A stretch of DNA of 64,000 nucleotides, taken from contig CANIVU010000005.1 of the NCBI GenBank assembly GCA_947470805.1, forward strand, positions 1-64,000, given 5' to 3'. A model generated the notes under the pieces. It saw only the letters and a list, made by a program, of their open reading frames with translations. It was not told the DNA's origin and did not search any database. Source of the stretch: Acidobacteriota bacterium (GTDB lineage Bacteria; Acidobacteriota; Terriglobia; Bryobacterales; Bryobacteraceae). The position numbers were made by a program, and so were the translations under genes. Below, piece by piece: positions 36,663-45,651 of the stretch. Positions within the stretch are counted from its first letter, which is position 1. Each line of letters opens with the position of its first letter.

Positions 36663-37805
36663 CAACCGGCTCACCTCCTCCGGCTTCTCCTGCTGCACCC
36701 AGTGCCCGGCGCCCGCCACCATGTGCACCCCCGTCATCTTCGTGCAAACCTTCGTCCGCATCGCCTCCAACGCTCCCGGCGTCTGATAAACGCCCCAATC
36801 GCTCGTCCCCCCAATAAACGCCGCCGGGACATCAATCGTCCGCCCGGAGAACACCTCCAGTTCCGCCGTCAGCTTCGCGTCCGCCCCCCGCCGGTAATAG
36901 TTCAATCCGCCCTGGAACCCCGTTCGCCCATATTCCGACGCAAACACATCCAACTCTTCCTCCGAAAGCCACGGTCCCCTCTCCGCCGCCGTCGGCATCC
37001 GCTCACTCACCGTCTCGCACATGCCTTTCGCCCGGTCCATGATGTAATACCGCGGCATCCGCGCCATCTCCTCCCCCGTCCGCGCCCGCAGCGGAACCGG
37101 TGTGTTTCCCTTCCAATCCGCGCTCTTCTGGAAAAAGTACCCGCGGAAAAACTCTTTCAGCCCCAGCGGACAGCGCATCATGTTGCCCTCTGCCTCGCGC
37201 GTCGAATAGTACCCCGTGTAGTGTTTCCGCGCGGGCGCCAGCGCGGCCAACTGCGCGTCCAGATTCACCGCCGCACCCGCTGTTAACGAAGGCGCCCCCG
37301 CAAACGGCGCCGTCATCATCACAACCGACCGGAACACATCCGGCCGCAACATCGCGCACCACCCCGCCAATGGCGATCCCGCGTCCCGCCCAATCACCGC
37401 CGCCACCGTCCGGTACCCCAGCCCCCACACGAGCCCCAATGTATCCCGCACCATGTTCATCGTGCCGAACGGCCGCAAATCCCCGTCGTAATTACGGTCC
37501 CACCCCGTTGTCCGTCCAAAGCCCCGCAAGTCCGGCGCCACCACCCGATACCCCGCCGCCGCCAGCGGCAGCATCACCTTGCTCCAAACCAGCGCCAACT
37601 CCGGAAACCCATGCAGCAGCAACAAACACGGCCGATTCTCCGTCTCGAATCCGGCTTCCAGAATGTGCACCCGCAAGCCATTCACGCCGTCCACGAACCG
37701 CGACCGGATTCCCGCCGGAATCACGGCCTGCCCATACGCCACTTCCCGGTTGGCGCCCTTTGCAATCCCTGCCGCGCCCAATATCCACCTACGACGCGTA
37801 ATCAT
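36639..37805 (-). CDS. alpha/beta hydrolase, epoxide-hydrolase-like, Tat-exported
   Basis: About 388 residues from the ATG at 37803-37805, giving a Tat leader (MITRRRWILGAAGIA). The oxyanion-hole motif is LLLHGFPELALVWSKVM and the nucleophile elbow VIGRDAGSPLAG carries Asp, as in epoxide hydrolases and dehalogenases. The catalytic His is in VAGAGHWVQQEKPEEV. The family's N-terminal segment YRVVAPDLRGFGRTTGWDR is also present. Epoxide hydrolase is favoured over dehalogenase, but the substrate is unknown. It follows the aminotransferase-fold gene by 13 bp, probably in one operon. Confidence 0.85.
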   Translation of the reverse strand: MITRRRWILGAAGIAKGANREVAYGQAVIPAGIRSRFVDGVNGLRVHILEAGFETENRPCLLLLHGFPELALVWSKVMLPLAAAGYRVVAPDLRGFGRTTGWDRNYDGDLRPFGTMNMVRDTLGLVWGLGYRTVAAVIGRDAGSPLAGWCAMLRPDVFRSVVMMTAPFAGAPSLTAGAAVNLDAQLAALAPARKHYTGYYSTREAEGNMMRCPLGLKEFFRGYFFQKSADWKGNTPVPLRARTGEEMARMPRYYIMDRAKGMCETVSERMPTAAERGPWLSEEELDVFASEYGRTGFQGGLNYYRRGADAKLTAELEVFSGRTIDVPAAFIGGTSDWGVYQTPGALEAMRTKVCTKMTGVHMVAGAGHWVQQEKPEEVSRLLLDFLAR

Positions 37806-37818
37806 TCGCACCTCTCCC

Positions 37819-39351
37819 TCAACTCCCATCCCGAATCACCCGGCACGAATCCACGTCAAACGTCACATCGCCCACCGTCAACCGCGTCTGGTTCCGGAAC
37901 CCTCGTACAAACTCCACAAACCGCCCCACATCCACGAAATTCGATGCAATCCCCACCGACGCTCGAATCGCCCCCGCGCTCTTGTTCTGCCCCCGGCTCT
38001 GCATCAGCTTCAAAAAACTCGGCAGGTTGATGTCGTCCCCCAACGCCCGCCCCGCGGCCATATCGTCCTCGTCCAATCCCTCGGCGATCTCCCCGGCTCC
38101 CGGATTGCAAAAACAGCCCGTCCGCAGCGAAATCTTCGCCTCTCCCGCCAGCTCCTCCACGCGCCGGTAATCCAGCAAATGCCCCTGCGGATCATAGAAG
38201 TTCATCGTCACCGTCCCGCCACGGTTCTCCCGCGTCGTCGGTCCGTAAATCCGAACCATCGCCCGCCCATTGTCGTGCCGCAGAGCCAGCAACTCTTCAA
38301 TCAGCCAACCCGTCAGGCATCCCACCCGTTCACTGATCGTCTCTATCCCAACGGACTGTATATACCGCAGCCCAATCTCCACCGCAGGTATAGACAAGTA
38401 GTTCAGCGTCCCATCCTCAAACGCCGCCTCGTTCCCCGACAACACATGCCCCTGCCCCTGCACCGACGCGAAGTTCACCGTCCCCCCCGCGAACCACGGC
38501 CGTCGCAATACCTCAAACGCCGAACGCCGGATCAATAACGCCCCGATCCCCGTCGGATACCCAAAAATCTTGTAAAAGGAGACGCTCACGAAGTCAGGCC
38601 GCACCACCGACAAATCCAGCCGGTTCGTCGGCACAAACGCCGCCGCGTCCAGCAACACATACCAACCCTTCTCCCGCGCCTTCTCCACCAGCCCCAACGG
38701 ATGCTTCACCCCGGTGAAATTGGACTGCGCCGGAAACGCAAACAAATTTGCGCACCCCGAGTCGGCCCCAGCCAGCTTGCTTTCCAAATCCTCCATGTCC
38801 AATTGCAACCCCGGCATCGTCAAGCGCGCGTACTCCGCCGTCGCGCCCTTCCCCCGCGCAAACTCCCGAATCCCGTTCACCGAATTGTGGTTGTCGAATG
38901 TCGCCAAATACCGCCCGCCCTCGGCAAAAGGAAACGACTCGCCCACCAGCTTCAACGCCCCCGAAGCATTCTGCGTAAACACCAGGAAATAGTCGTTCGC
39001 CGCGTGGAAATACTCCAACACAAACCGCCGCGCCCGCTCCACATGATCGGTCATCGCCGACGATGTCGGATTCGCCGAATGCGGGTTCCCAAACACGCCC
39101 CCTCGCATCATCTGCATGTGCTGTTCAATCTGCGTTTCGGCGTACAGGGAGCCACCCGTGTAGTCCAGGTAAACCTGCCCGCTCGCGTCCAGCCGCCCAT
39201 ACTCGCGCGCCCGCAACTCGTCTATTCGCGCCGTTCCCAAATACGCTGGAAACCGCGCAACAAAATCCTGGTACGCGTCCGCCACTGGCTCGAAGTCCCT
39301 CAAGACCCCTAGGCTACCACCGAGCGCAACGACCGCGTACCCTGTAACCAT
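37819..39351 (-). CDS. class-V aminotransferase-fold PLP enzyme (MoCo-sulfurase-like)
   Basis: About 510 residues. Motifs: YLDYTGGSLYAETQIEQHMQ, GNPHSANPTSSAMTDHVERA, TQNASGALKLVGE, AQSNFTGVKHPLGL, LLDAAAFVPTNRLDLS and the PLP-lysine segment VSVSFYKIFGYPTGIGALLI. A Cys-rich stretch follows (LRTGCFCNPGAGE), as in molybdenum-cofactor sulfurases and related cysteine-desulfurase-like proteins. The ATG at 39349-39351 overlaps the divergent HNH gene's ATG. A TTG at 39301-39303 starts nearer the family N-terminus (RDFEPVADAYQDFVARFP) and may be the true start. It may mobilise sulfur for a cofactor; the substrate is not certain. Confidence 0.82.
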   Translation of the reverse strand: MVTGYAVVALGGSLGVLRDFEPVADAYQDFVARFPAYLGTARIDELRAREYGRLDASGQVYLDYTGGSLYAETQIEQHMQMMRGGVFGNPHSANPTSSAMTDHVERARRFVLEYFHAANDYFLVFTQNASGALKLVGESFPFAEGGRYLATFDNHNSVNGIREFARGKGATAEYARLTMPGLQLDMEDLESKLAGADSGCANLFAFPAQSNFTGVKHPLGLVEKAREKGWYVLLDAAAFVPTNRLDLSVVRPDFVSVSFYKIFGYPTGIGALLIRRSAFEVLRRPWFAGGTVNFASVQGQGHVLSGNEAAFEDGTLNYLSIPAVEIGLRYIQSVGIETISERVGCLTGWLIEELLALRHDNGRAMVRIYGPTTRENRGGTVTMNFYDPQGHLLDYRRVEELAGEAKISLRTGCFCNPGAGEIAEGLDEDDMAAGRALGDDINLPSFLKLMQSRGQNKSAGAIRASVGIASNFVDVGRFVEFVRGFRNQTRLTVGDVTFDVDSCRVIRDGS

Positions 39352-39709
39352 GGCCCTCAGTCGCACCCGCGCCGCCCGTGCGGCCCGCCGGCGCAAACGC
39401 CGAATGGACAGCGTCGATCACGACCTCACCCCCTCCCAATGGGCCGCCCTTCAACAGGCGTGGGGCGGCTGCGCCTACTGCGGTGCCACCGGCCAACCCC
39501 TCCAGCGCGACTGTGTTCTCGCCATCTCCCGCGGCGGTCGCTACACTCTCGAAAACGTCGTCCCCGCCTGCGCCTCCTGCAACACCAGCAAGTGCAACGA
39601 AGAGGTCACCGCCTGGCTCCGCCGCACCCGTCGCGACGAACGCGCCTTCCTCCTCCGCTACGCCCAACTCCGCAAATCACTCGAAACGAACTCCGAATCC
39701 CATGCCTAA
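39350..39709 (+). CDS. HNH-type endonuclease-like small protein
   Basis: A 119-residue protein with a basic N-terminus (RTRAARAARRRKRRMDS). Its zinc-binding HNH layout is GGCAYCGATG, then RDCVLAISRGGRYTLENVVP and ACASCNTSKCNEEV. Four Cys in two CXXC pairs fit the structural zinc site. The position where canonical HNH nucleases have DH carries DC, so catalysis by the usual His is doubtful, although a group of such variants seems to exist. Its ATG shares the palindrome CCATGG with the divergent gene's ATG. Its stop overlaps the DUF1801 gene by 8 bp. Confidence 0.75.
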   Translation: MALSRTRAARAARRRKRRMDSVDHDLTPSQWAALQQAWGGCAYCGATGQPLQRDCVLAISRGGRYTLENVVPACASCNTSKCNEEVTAWLRRTRRDERAFLLRYAQLRKSLETNSESHA

Positions 39710-40118
39710 ATCCCTCTCCGGCGGCAACCCCCAAATCCCCAAAGCCGATGGCGACGCACCCGTCCAGGCCTACATCGGCGCCATGCCCGGCTGGAAAAGC
39801 GTCGTCGGCCACCGCATCGATTCGCTCGTCACCAAAACCGTCCCCCACGTCCGCAAAGCCGTCAAATGGAACTCGCCCTTCTACGGCATTGACGGCCAGG
39901 GCTGGTTCCTCTCCTTCCACGTCTTCACCCGCTACGTCAAAGTGACGTTCTTCAAAGGCATCGCCCTAAAACCCGTCCCGCCCGGCCACACCCCCCGTTC
40001 CAATGACGCCCGCTGGCTGGACATCCACGAAAACGACGCGCTCGACGAAGCCCAACTCACCGCCTGGATCCGCCAGTCCGCCTCGCTCCCCGGCTGGGAC
40101 CCGTCTGCCAGAAAATAA
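39702..40118 (+). CDS. DUF1801 domain protein
   Basis: A 138-residue cytosolic protein from ATG 39702. The DUF1801 pattern is HVRKAVKWNSPFYGIDGQGW, FLSFHVFTRYVKVTFFKGIA and DARWLDIHENDALDEAQLTAW. The family has a compact alpha/beta fold, possibly ligand-binding, with no settled reaction. It starts inside the end of the HNH gene, so the two are likely co-translated. Confidence 0.82.
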   Translation: MPKSLSGGNPQIPKADGDAPVQAYIGAMPGWKSVVGHRIDSLVTKTVPHVRKAVKWNSPFYGIDGQGWFLSFHVFTRYVKVTFFKGIALKPVPPGHTPRSNDARWLDIHENDALDEAQLTAWIRQSASLPGWDPSARK

Positions 40119-40195
40119 ACCCACCATGCTACCCTGATCTTGCGTTTCCAAACACGCCCACGTCGCCGTACTGCCGCACCAGAACGGAGATCGTC

Positions 40196-41344
40196 ATGCG
40201 CTGCTTCCTCATCCTGCTCCTGGCCGCCACCGCCGCCTTCGCCCAAAACTCCTACAGCGCCAGCCACGCCTGGTGGGAGCCCAATCAGGAGGAATTCTTC
40301 CCCTGGGATAGCGAATACGACAACCCCACCGGCCTGCTCCGCATCGCCAACCCCAACGGTTCTTTCCGCACCGGCGGCCATCCCTTCTTCGTACCCCTCG
40401 GCTCCAACGGCCGCGCCTGCATAACCTGCCACCAGCCGTCCAACGCCATGAGCCTCTCCCGCGAAACCATCCGCAAACGCTGGCTCGATACGAACGGCAA
40501 GGACCCTCTCTTCGCCGCCATCGATGGCTCCAACTGCCCCACCCTCCCCCAGTCCCAACGCGCCTCCCATTCGCTCCTCCTCGACCGCGGCCTCTTCCGC
40601 GTCTCCCTCCCCTGGCCCCCCAAAGACGTCACCCCCGACTTCCGCATCGAAGTCCTAACGGACCCCACCACCTGCAACGCCGACCCCCGCCAGATCTCCG
40701 TCTACCGCCGCCCCCGCATGTCCGCCAATCTCGCAACCCTCACTCCGGGCCCCAACGGCCCCGTCCTCATGGCCGACGGCCGCGCCCCCTCCCTCCGCGC
40801 CCAGGCCATCGACGCCATCCTCGTCCACCAACAAGCCGCCCATCCTCCCACCGACGCCCAACTCACCCGCATCCTCGATTTCGAACTCCAAGTCGTGGCC
40901 ACCCAATACGCCGACAACCGAGGCGGCCTCACCGCGCAATTCAACCAACCCGAGCCCGGCACCACCGGCGCCTTCCGCGCCTCCGTCCACCGCGGCAAAG
41001 ATCTCTTCTCGAACCGCTGCGCCTCCTGCCACCAACCCGGCACGTCCCGCTGGAGCCGCCTCCCCCAAGCCGAATCTCCCGAACTGCCCCTCTTCAAAAT
41101 CACCTGTAACAACGGCCGCGTCACGACAACTCAAGACCCCGGCCGGGCCCTAATCACCGGCAAATGCAACGACGTCGGAGCGCTGGTAATTCCCCAATTC
41201 CACGGCCTAGCCGCCCGCGCTCCCTACTTCACCAACGGCTCCGCGGCCACGGTTGAAGATCTCATCGATTCCTACCAACGCCTGAACATCCGTTTCCAGC
41301 CCGAAGAAAAGCGCGACCTCGTCAACTACCTCCTCACCCTCTAA
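40196..41344 (+). CDS. exported di-heme c-type cytochrome
   Basis: A 382-residue protein with a Sec signal (MRCFLILLLAATAAFAQ). It has two CXXCH motifs: ACITCHQPSNAM (near residue 75) and RCASCHQPGTS (near 280). Candidate Met/His axial ligands sit in PQFHGLAARAPYFTNGSA, the typical distal segment of di-heme peroxidase/MauG-like cytochromes. No second catalytic signature separates peroxidase from electron carrier. It may take electrons from, or give them to, the envelope redox proteins of this region; that is inference. Confidence 0.82.
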   Translation: MRCFLILLLAATAAFAQNSYSASHAWWEPNQEEFFPWDSEYDNPTGLLRIANPNGSFRTGGHPFFVPLGSNGRACITCHQPSNAMSLSRETIRKRWLDTNGKDPLFAAIDGSNCPTLPQSQRASHSLLLDRGLFRVSLPWPPKDVTPDFRIEVLTDPTTCNADPRQISVYRRPRMSANLATLTPGPNGPVLMADGRAPSLRAQAIDAILVHQQAAHPPTDAQLTRILDFELQVVATQYADNRGGLTAQFNQPEPGTTGAFRASVHRGKDLFSNRCASCHQPGTSRWSRLPQAESPELPLFKITCNNGRVTTTQDPGRALITGKCNDVGALVIPQFHGLAARAPYFTNGSAATVEDLIDSYQRLNIRFQPEEKRDLVNYLLTL

Positions 41345-41359
41345 CCCACCCACTATAAC

Positions 41360-41377
41360 GTCCCCTTATATGGGGAC
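41360..41377. other. short perfect hairpin after the di-heme cytochrome gene
   Basis: GTCCCC and GGGGAC arms flank a six-base TTATAT loop, 15 bp after the stop. There is no T run directly after it, so termination is uncertain. No promoter could be assigned in the 119-bp gap. Confidence 0.35.
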
Positions 41378-41463
41378 AGCCACCCTTGTCCCGAAAATCC
41401 CATTTTTCATAGACTCCTGGCTGATTTGACGCACTCTTCCTCCGAATCCCGCCAACAGGAGTG

Positions 41464-42348
41464 ATGACCACCACTCGCCGCATCTTCCTCGCCGCCGCCG
41501 CGACAACCGTCCTCCCGGCCCAGAAACTCTTCCCCGTCAAACCCATCACCTCCGCCTCCCTCGGCATCCGCAACAGTCAGTTCTTCTCCTACGCCATGCC
41601 GCCCGGTTGGCGAGTCGGCGAAGACGGCCAATTCGCCCTCACCCTCCTCGCCCCCGATAGCAAAGCGTTAACGGTCATGGTCGGTAACTCCGGCCTGCCC
41701 ATCAACTACCCGCCCGCCCGCTTCGTCTACGAAAAGCTGATGGCCATCCAACCCCAAAATCTGCAACTCAGCCAAGGCCGCCCCGCCCGCCCCATCCCCG
41801 GCTTCACCCAGGCCGTCGAGTTCGCCGTCAGCTACTCCATCGGCGGTGTCCCCTGCCGCGGCGTTGCCAAGTGTCACATCTACCCGGCCTACGACAGCGC
41901 GGTAATGGCCATGACCGCGGCCCTCTCCGAAGCCCGCCAATGGGAAGGCTACTCCACCTGGCTCCCCGCCGTGTCCGATCAGATCTCCGCCACCAACGGC
42001 GCCGCCTTCGGCCGCCGCGGCATCATGGCCCAGAATCTGAAAAACTCCACCGAATACGCCGAAGCCGCCCGCCAATACCGCGACTGGTCCCAGCGCAACT
42101 GGCAACAAGTCACCGACGCCCGCAATAAATCCGTCGACGACCGCAACCACCAATTCCGCGAGAACCTCGGCGCGGTCCAGACCTACAAAAACCCCTTCGG
42201 CGACTCCGCCCCCGTCCAGCTCCCAACGACGTACAAATACTACTGGCGCGACGCCCAAGGCAACTACCTCGGCAGCGACGATCCGAGCGTCAACCCCAAC
42301 GCCGGCTCCACCCACGAATGGCGCCGCATGCCCGCCGCCCAGCGTTAA
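41464..42348 (+). CDS. Tat-exported protein of unknown function
   Basis: A 294-residue protein; GTG 41461 is one codon upstream of the ATG chosen here. The leader TTTRRIFLAAAATTVLPA is Tat-like. The mature part has SYAMPPGWRVGEDGQFALTL (PsbP/DUF1795-like in feel), a long helical stretch AARQYRDWSQRNWQQVTDAR, and a tail YKYYWRDAQGNYLGSDDPSV. No catalytic motif was recognised. Confidence 0.65.
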   Translation: MTTTRRIFLAAAATTVLPAQKLFPVKPITSASLGIRNSQFFSYAMPPGWRVGEDGQFALTLLAPDSKALTVMVGNSGLPINYPPARFVYEKLMAIQPQNLQLSQGRPARPIPGFTQAVEFAVSYSIGGVPCRGVAKCHIYPAYDSAVMAMTAALSEARQWEGYSTWLPAVSDQISATNGAAFGRRGIMAQNLKNSTEYAEAARQYRDWSQRNWQQVTDARNKSVDDRNHQFRENLGAVQTYKNPFGDSAPVQLPTTYKYYWRDAQGNYLGSDDPSVNPNAGSTHEWRRMPAAQR

Positions 42349-42428
42349 ACCATTCCCCATAGGTCGCGTGGTAAACTCTCCGGACAAGAGCCGCTCCCGG
42401 TGCCACCAAAGCGAGCCTGCCCAATGCG

Positions 42429-45400
42429 ATGACCACCCGGACCAGTTTCCCCAACTGCATCGCCCCACTCCTCTTTGCAGCCTCCGCGGCCCTCTTCGCG
42501 CAATCCACCCAGGGGATCATTCACGGCCAGGTCCGCACCAGCAAAGGCGCGCCCCTCGCAGGCACCTGGGTCTTCTACTGCCGCACCTCTCCGGAGAGCA
42601 TCGAACAGCGCAACACCCCCGCCCAAACCAACGCCCAGGGCTTCTACGCCCTCCCTTTCCTCACCCCCGGAACCTACCGCCTCCGTGCCCAAACGGAGGA
42701 ATCCACCACGCATACCGGCTGCTTCCCTCTTCCCACCGGGCACCCCGCCTCCCAGGCCCAGGAAAAGCATGACCTCATCCTCCCCGTAGCCGGCCGCCTC
42801 GCCGTCGATTTCGACCTCCGGCCCGCCTCCGATGTCTCGGACGAAAACGCCAACTTCCTCACGCCAACCGGCATGGTCGTTCGCTACTTCTCTGCCGACG
42901 CCCGCAAAATGAAATCGGCTTCCATCGAAACCGGCCCCGCCAGCGACGCCTCCTCCACCGCCACCCTCTCCTACGTCCTCGATGCCGCCGCCATCGCCAA
43001 CCTCCCGCTCAACGGACGCGACCTCTTCAGCGCCCTCGTCGTTCTTCCCGGCGTCACCTCCGAAGGCGGCACCGGCCGCGGTCTCGGCCTCGCCGTCAAC
43101 GGCGCCCGCTCGACTTCCTCCAACTTCCTCCTCGACGGCCTGGAAAACAACAACTTTCTCACCACCGGCCCCCTCACCACCCTCGCCCCCGAAGCCGCCC
43201 AGGAATACCGCATCTCCACCAATAACTTCTCCGCCGAATTCGGCCGCGCCGCCGGCTTCATTGCCAACGCCGTCACCCGCCCCGGCACGCAACGAAACCA
43301 CGGCCTCGCCTACGCCAACCTCCAGAACGAGGTCCTCAACGCCAACGCGCCCCCCACCGCCGGCGTACAAACTCCCCGCCGCCCCCTCCGCCAGTCGCAG
43401 TGGGGCGGCCAATGGGGTGGACCTCTCCGTCGCGAACGCCTCCTGGCCTCCTTCGCCCTGGACTCCTTCCGCAGCCGCGATCGTCTCAATCCCACCTCCA
43501 TCCCAGTCCTCTCCCCCTCCTGGGCCACGGCCCCCAAACTCAAAAACACGCCCATCTTCAACCTCCTCCGCAACTATCCGCTCCAACCCGGAACCCTCAC
43601 AATCGACCCCAACGACTTCAACGCAACTCTCGCCGTCGAACAGCCGGTTTCCCTCGATCGCCTCTCCGGCGTAGCCCGCCTCGACGCCCTCTCCTCCTCC
43701 GGTGCAACCCGGTTAATGGGCCGCCTCTCCACCTCCCGCACCGCCCGGCCCGATTTCATCTGGTCCCCCTACCCCGGTTTCAACTCCCAGTTCACCCAAC
43801 CGGACGTCTCGGCTGCCTTCAATCTCACCAGTGTTTTCAACGGCGGCCGCGCCAACGAACTCCGCGCCGGCTGGAGCCGCAACGCCCTCGGCTGGAATCG
43901 TCCCCACTCGGACATCCCCACAATCACCGCCGCCGATGGCACCCGTTTTCCCGGCAGCCCCGCTGCCTACGAATACAACAACGTCTCCCGCAACATCGAA
44001 ATCAACGACAGCCTGCAATGGATCACCGGCCGCCACATCCTGCGCGCCGGCGGCGGTCTGCTCGTCCGCAACATGGACACGCGCCTCACCTATGCGCGCG
44101 ATGGCCAAGTCACCTTTGAAAACCTGGCTCTCGATCTCGTCACCTTCAACACTCCCTCCTCCATCCGCATCACCTCCGCCCGCCAGCGGACCTCGCCCCA
44201 ATACGACCGACGCTACCGCTACTGGCAATCCCAGGCGTTCTTCGAAGACACCATCCGCGCCCACCGCCATCTCACTCTCAACCTGGGAATCCGATACGAA
44301 AGCTTCGGCGTCCCCACCGACGTCAGTCCGGTCGGCACCTTTCTCGTCCAACCCCAAACGCCCCGAACGCTCGCCCCGCCTCCCGCCAGCGGAAACCAGC
44401 CCCTTCTACCCGCCAACAACCGGAACTTCGCCGGCCGCTTCGGCGCCAGCTACGCCTTCGGCCCCGACTCCCGCACCGTCCTCCGCAGTGCCTATGGTCT
44501 CTTCTACGACCGCCCGTTCGATAACCTCTGGCAGAACCTCGCCAACAACAACATCGTCTCCACCACCACCACGTACGAGAGTGCGCCAGGTGCCTATCTC
44601 TCCCCGCCCAACCCATCCCAATACGTCGGCGTCACGCTTAACAGCCTCCCCTATCCCCTCTATCTCGATCCCAACTGGCGCACCGGCTACGCCCACTCCT
44701 ACTTCACCGGCATCGAACACCGCCTCACCCCCGATTGGTCCTTCTCCGCCAACGCCTCCGGCTCCACCGGCCGTCGCCTCATCACCTCCGATATCATCGG
44801 CCGGCCCCAAGGCTCGGCCACCTACATCTACCGCGCGCCCCAAGGCGAATCCACCTACTCCGCCCTGTCTCTTCTCCTCCGCCGCCAAAACCACGGTGGC
44901 GCCTGGCAAGCCGCCTACACCTGGAGCCACAGCATCGACAATCAAAGCGACGCCCTCGCCGGCGACTTCTTCGATCTCGCCTACAAGCAAACCCCCGCCC
45001 GCGCCACGTTTTCGCTCCCAGGGGACACCCGCATCGACCGCGGCAACTCCGATTTCGACCAGCGCCACAACCTCGTCTTCTACGCCTTTCAGCAACTCCC
45101 CGCCTTCGTCAAAGGCCCCATCGGTAAAGGCTGGACCGTCGGCGCTCTCGGTGCCGTGCGCAGCGGTCTGCCCTTCACCGTCACCGGGGCCGCCGCCGGC
45201 CAGGTCTACCCTGCCCTGCCCGATCTCATCGCCCCCGCTCTCGTCTATGACGTCAGTTCACTCCCCGCCGTCCCCGGCGCGCGCCGCCTCTTGAACCGCG
45301 CCGCCTTCCGCCAACTCACAGGCGGAACCGCCCAAGGTAACCTCGGCCGAAATTCCCTCCACGGGCCCGGTTTCTACACGATTGATCTCACACTGGCCCG

Positions 45401-45632
45401 TTCTTTCGCAGTTCCGCGCTTAGGCGAAGCGGGACGCCTGACGGTTCGCGCGGATGCTTTCAATTTCCTGAATCATCTGAATCTCGGCCAGCCGAACTCC
45501 AATCTCGGCGACCCGTTGAACTTTGGCATCGCGGCCTTCGGTCGCACCGGCACGCCCCCCAGTTTTCCCGCTCTATCCCCGCTCGATGAGAGTCCGCGCC
45601 GCGTGCAACTGATTTTCCGTCTCAGCTTTTGA
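42429..45632 (+). CDS. Oar-like TonB-dependent receptor with carboxypeptidase-regulatory domain
   Basis: A 1067-residue outer-membrane protein. Signal peptide region FPNCIAPLLFAASAALFAQS; regulatory domain IIHGQVRTSKGAPLAGTWVF and TNAQGFYALPFLTPGTYRLR. The plug has VNGARSTSSNFLLDGLENNN and ISTNNFSAEFGRAAGFIANA. The barrel ends RRVQLIFRLSF, with the terminal aromatic typical of outer-membrane beta-barrels. An insert rich in Cys/Ser between the regulatory domain and plug (TGCFPLPTG) is unlike the receptor at 30096. It is followed by an NHL-repeat secreted protein, which may be a substrate-binding partner; ligand unknown. Confidence 0.88.
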   Translation: MTTRTSFPNCIAPLLFAASAALFAQSTQGIIHGQVRTSKGAPLAGTWVFYCRTSPESIEQRNTPAQTNAQGFYALPFLTPGTYRLRAQTEESTTHTGCFPLPTGHPASQAQEKHDLILPVAGRLAVDFDLRPASDVSDENANFLTPTGMVVRYFSADARKMKSASIETGPASDASSTATLSYVLDAAAIANLPLNGRDLFSALVVLPGVTSEGGTGRGLGLAVNGARSTSSNFLLDGLENNNFLTTGPLTTLAPEAAQEYRISTNNFSAEFGRAAGFIANAVTRPGTQRNHGLAYANLQNEVLNANAPPTAGVQTPRRPLRQSQWGGQWGGPLRRERLLASFALDSFRSRDRLNPTSIPVLSPSWATAPKLKNTPIFNLLRNYPLQPGTLTIDPNDFNATLAVEQPVSLDRLSGVARLDALSSSGATRLMGRLSTSRTARPDFIWSPYPGFNSQFTQPDVSAAFNLTSVFNGGRANELRAGWSRNALGWNRPHSDIPTITAADGTRFPGSPAAYEYNNVSRNIEINDSLQWITGRHILRAGGGLLVRNMDTRLTYARDGQVTFENLALDLVTFNTPSSIRITSARQRTSPQYDRRYRYWQSQAFFEDTIRAHRHLTLNLGIRYESFGVPTDVSPVGTFLVQPQTPRTLAPPPASGNQPLLPANNRNFAGRFGASYAFGPDSRTVLRSAYGLFYDRPFDNLWQNLANNNIVSTTTTYESAPGAYLSPPNPSQYVGVTLNSLPYPLYLDPNWRTGYAHSYFTGIEHRLTPDWSFSANASGSTGRRLITSDIIGRPQGSATYIYRAPQGESTYSALSLLLRRQNHGGAWQAAYTWSHSIDNQSDALAGDFFDLAYKQTPARATFSLPGDTRIDRGNSDFDQRHNLVFYAFQQLPAFVKGPIGKGWTVGALGAVRSGLPFTVTGAAAGQVYPALPDLIAPALVYDVSSLPAVPGARRLLNRAAFRQLTGGTAQGNLGRNSLHGPGFYTIDLTLARSFAVPRLGEAGRLTVRADAFNFLNHLNLGQPNSNLGDPLNFGIAAFGRTGTPPSFPALSPLDESPRRVQLIFRLSF

Positions 45633-45651
45633 CCAAACGAGTGAGCATACA

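Noticed and set aside
41360-41377. Perfect six-base hairpin called as a rho-independent terminator
   Set aside because: No T run follows, so it is listed only as a hairpin of unknown effect.
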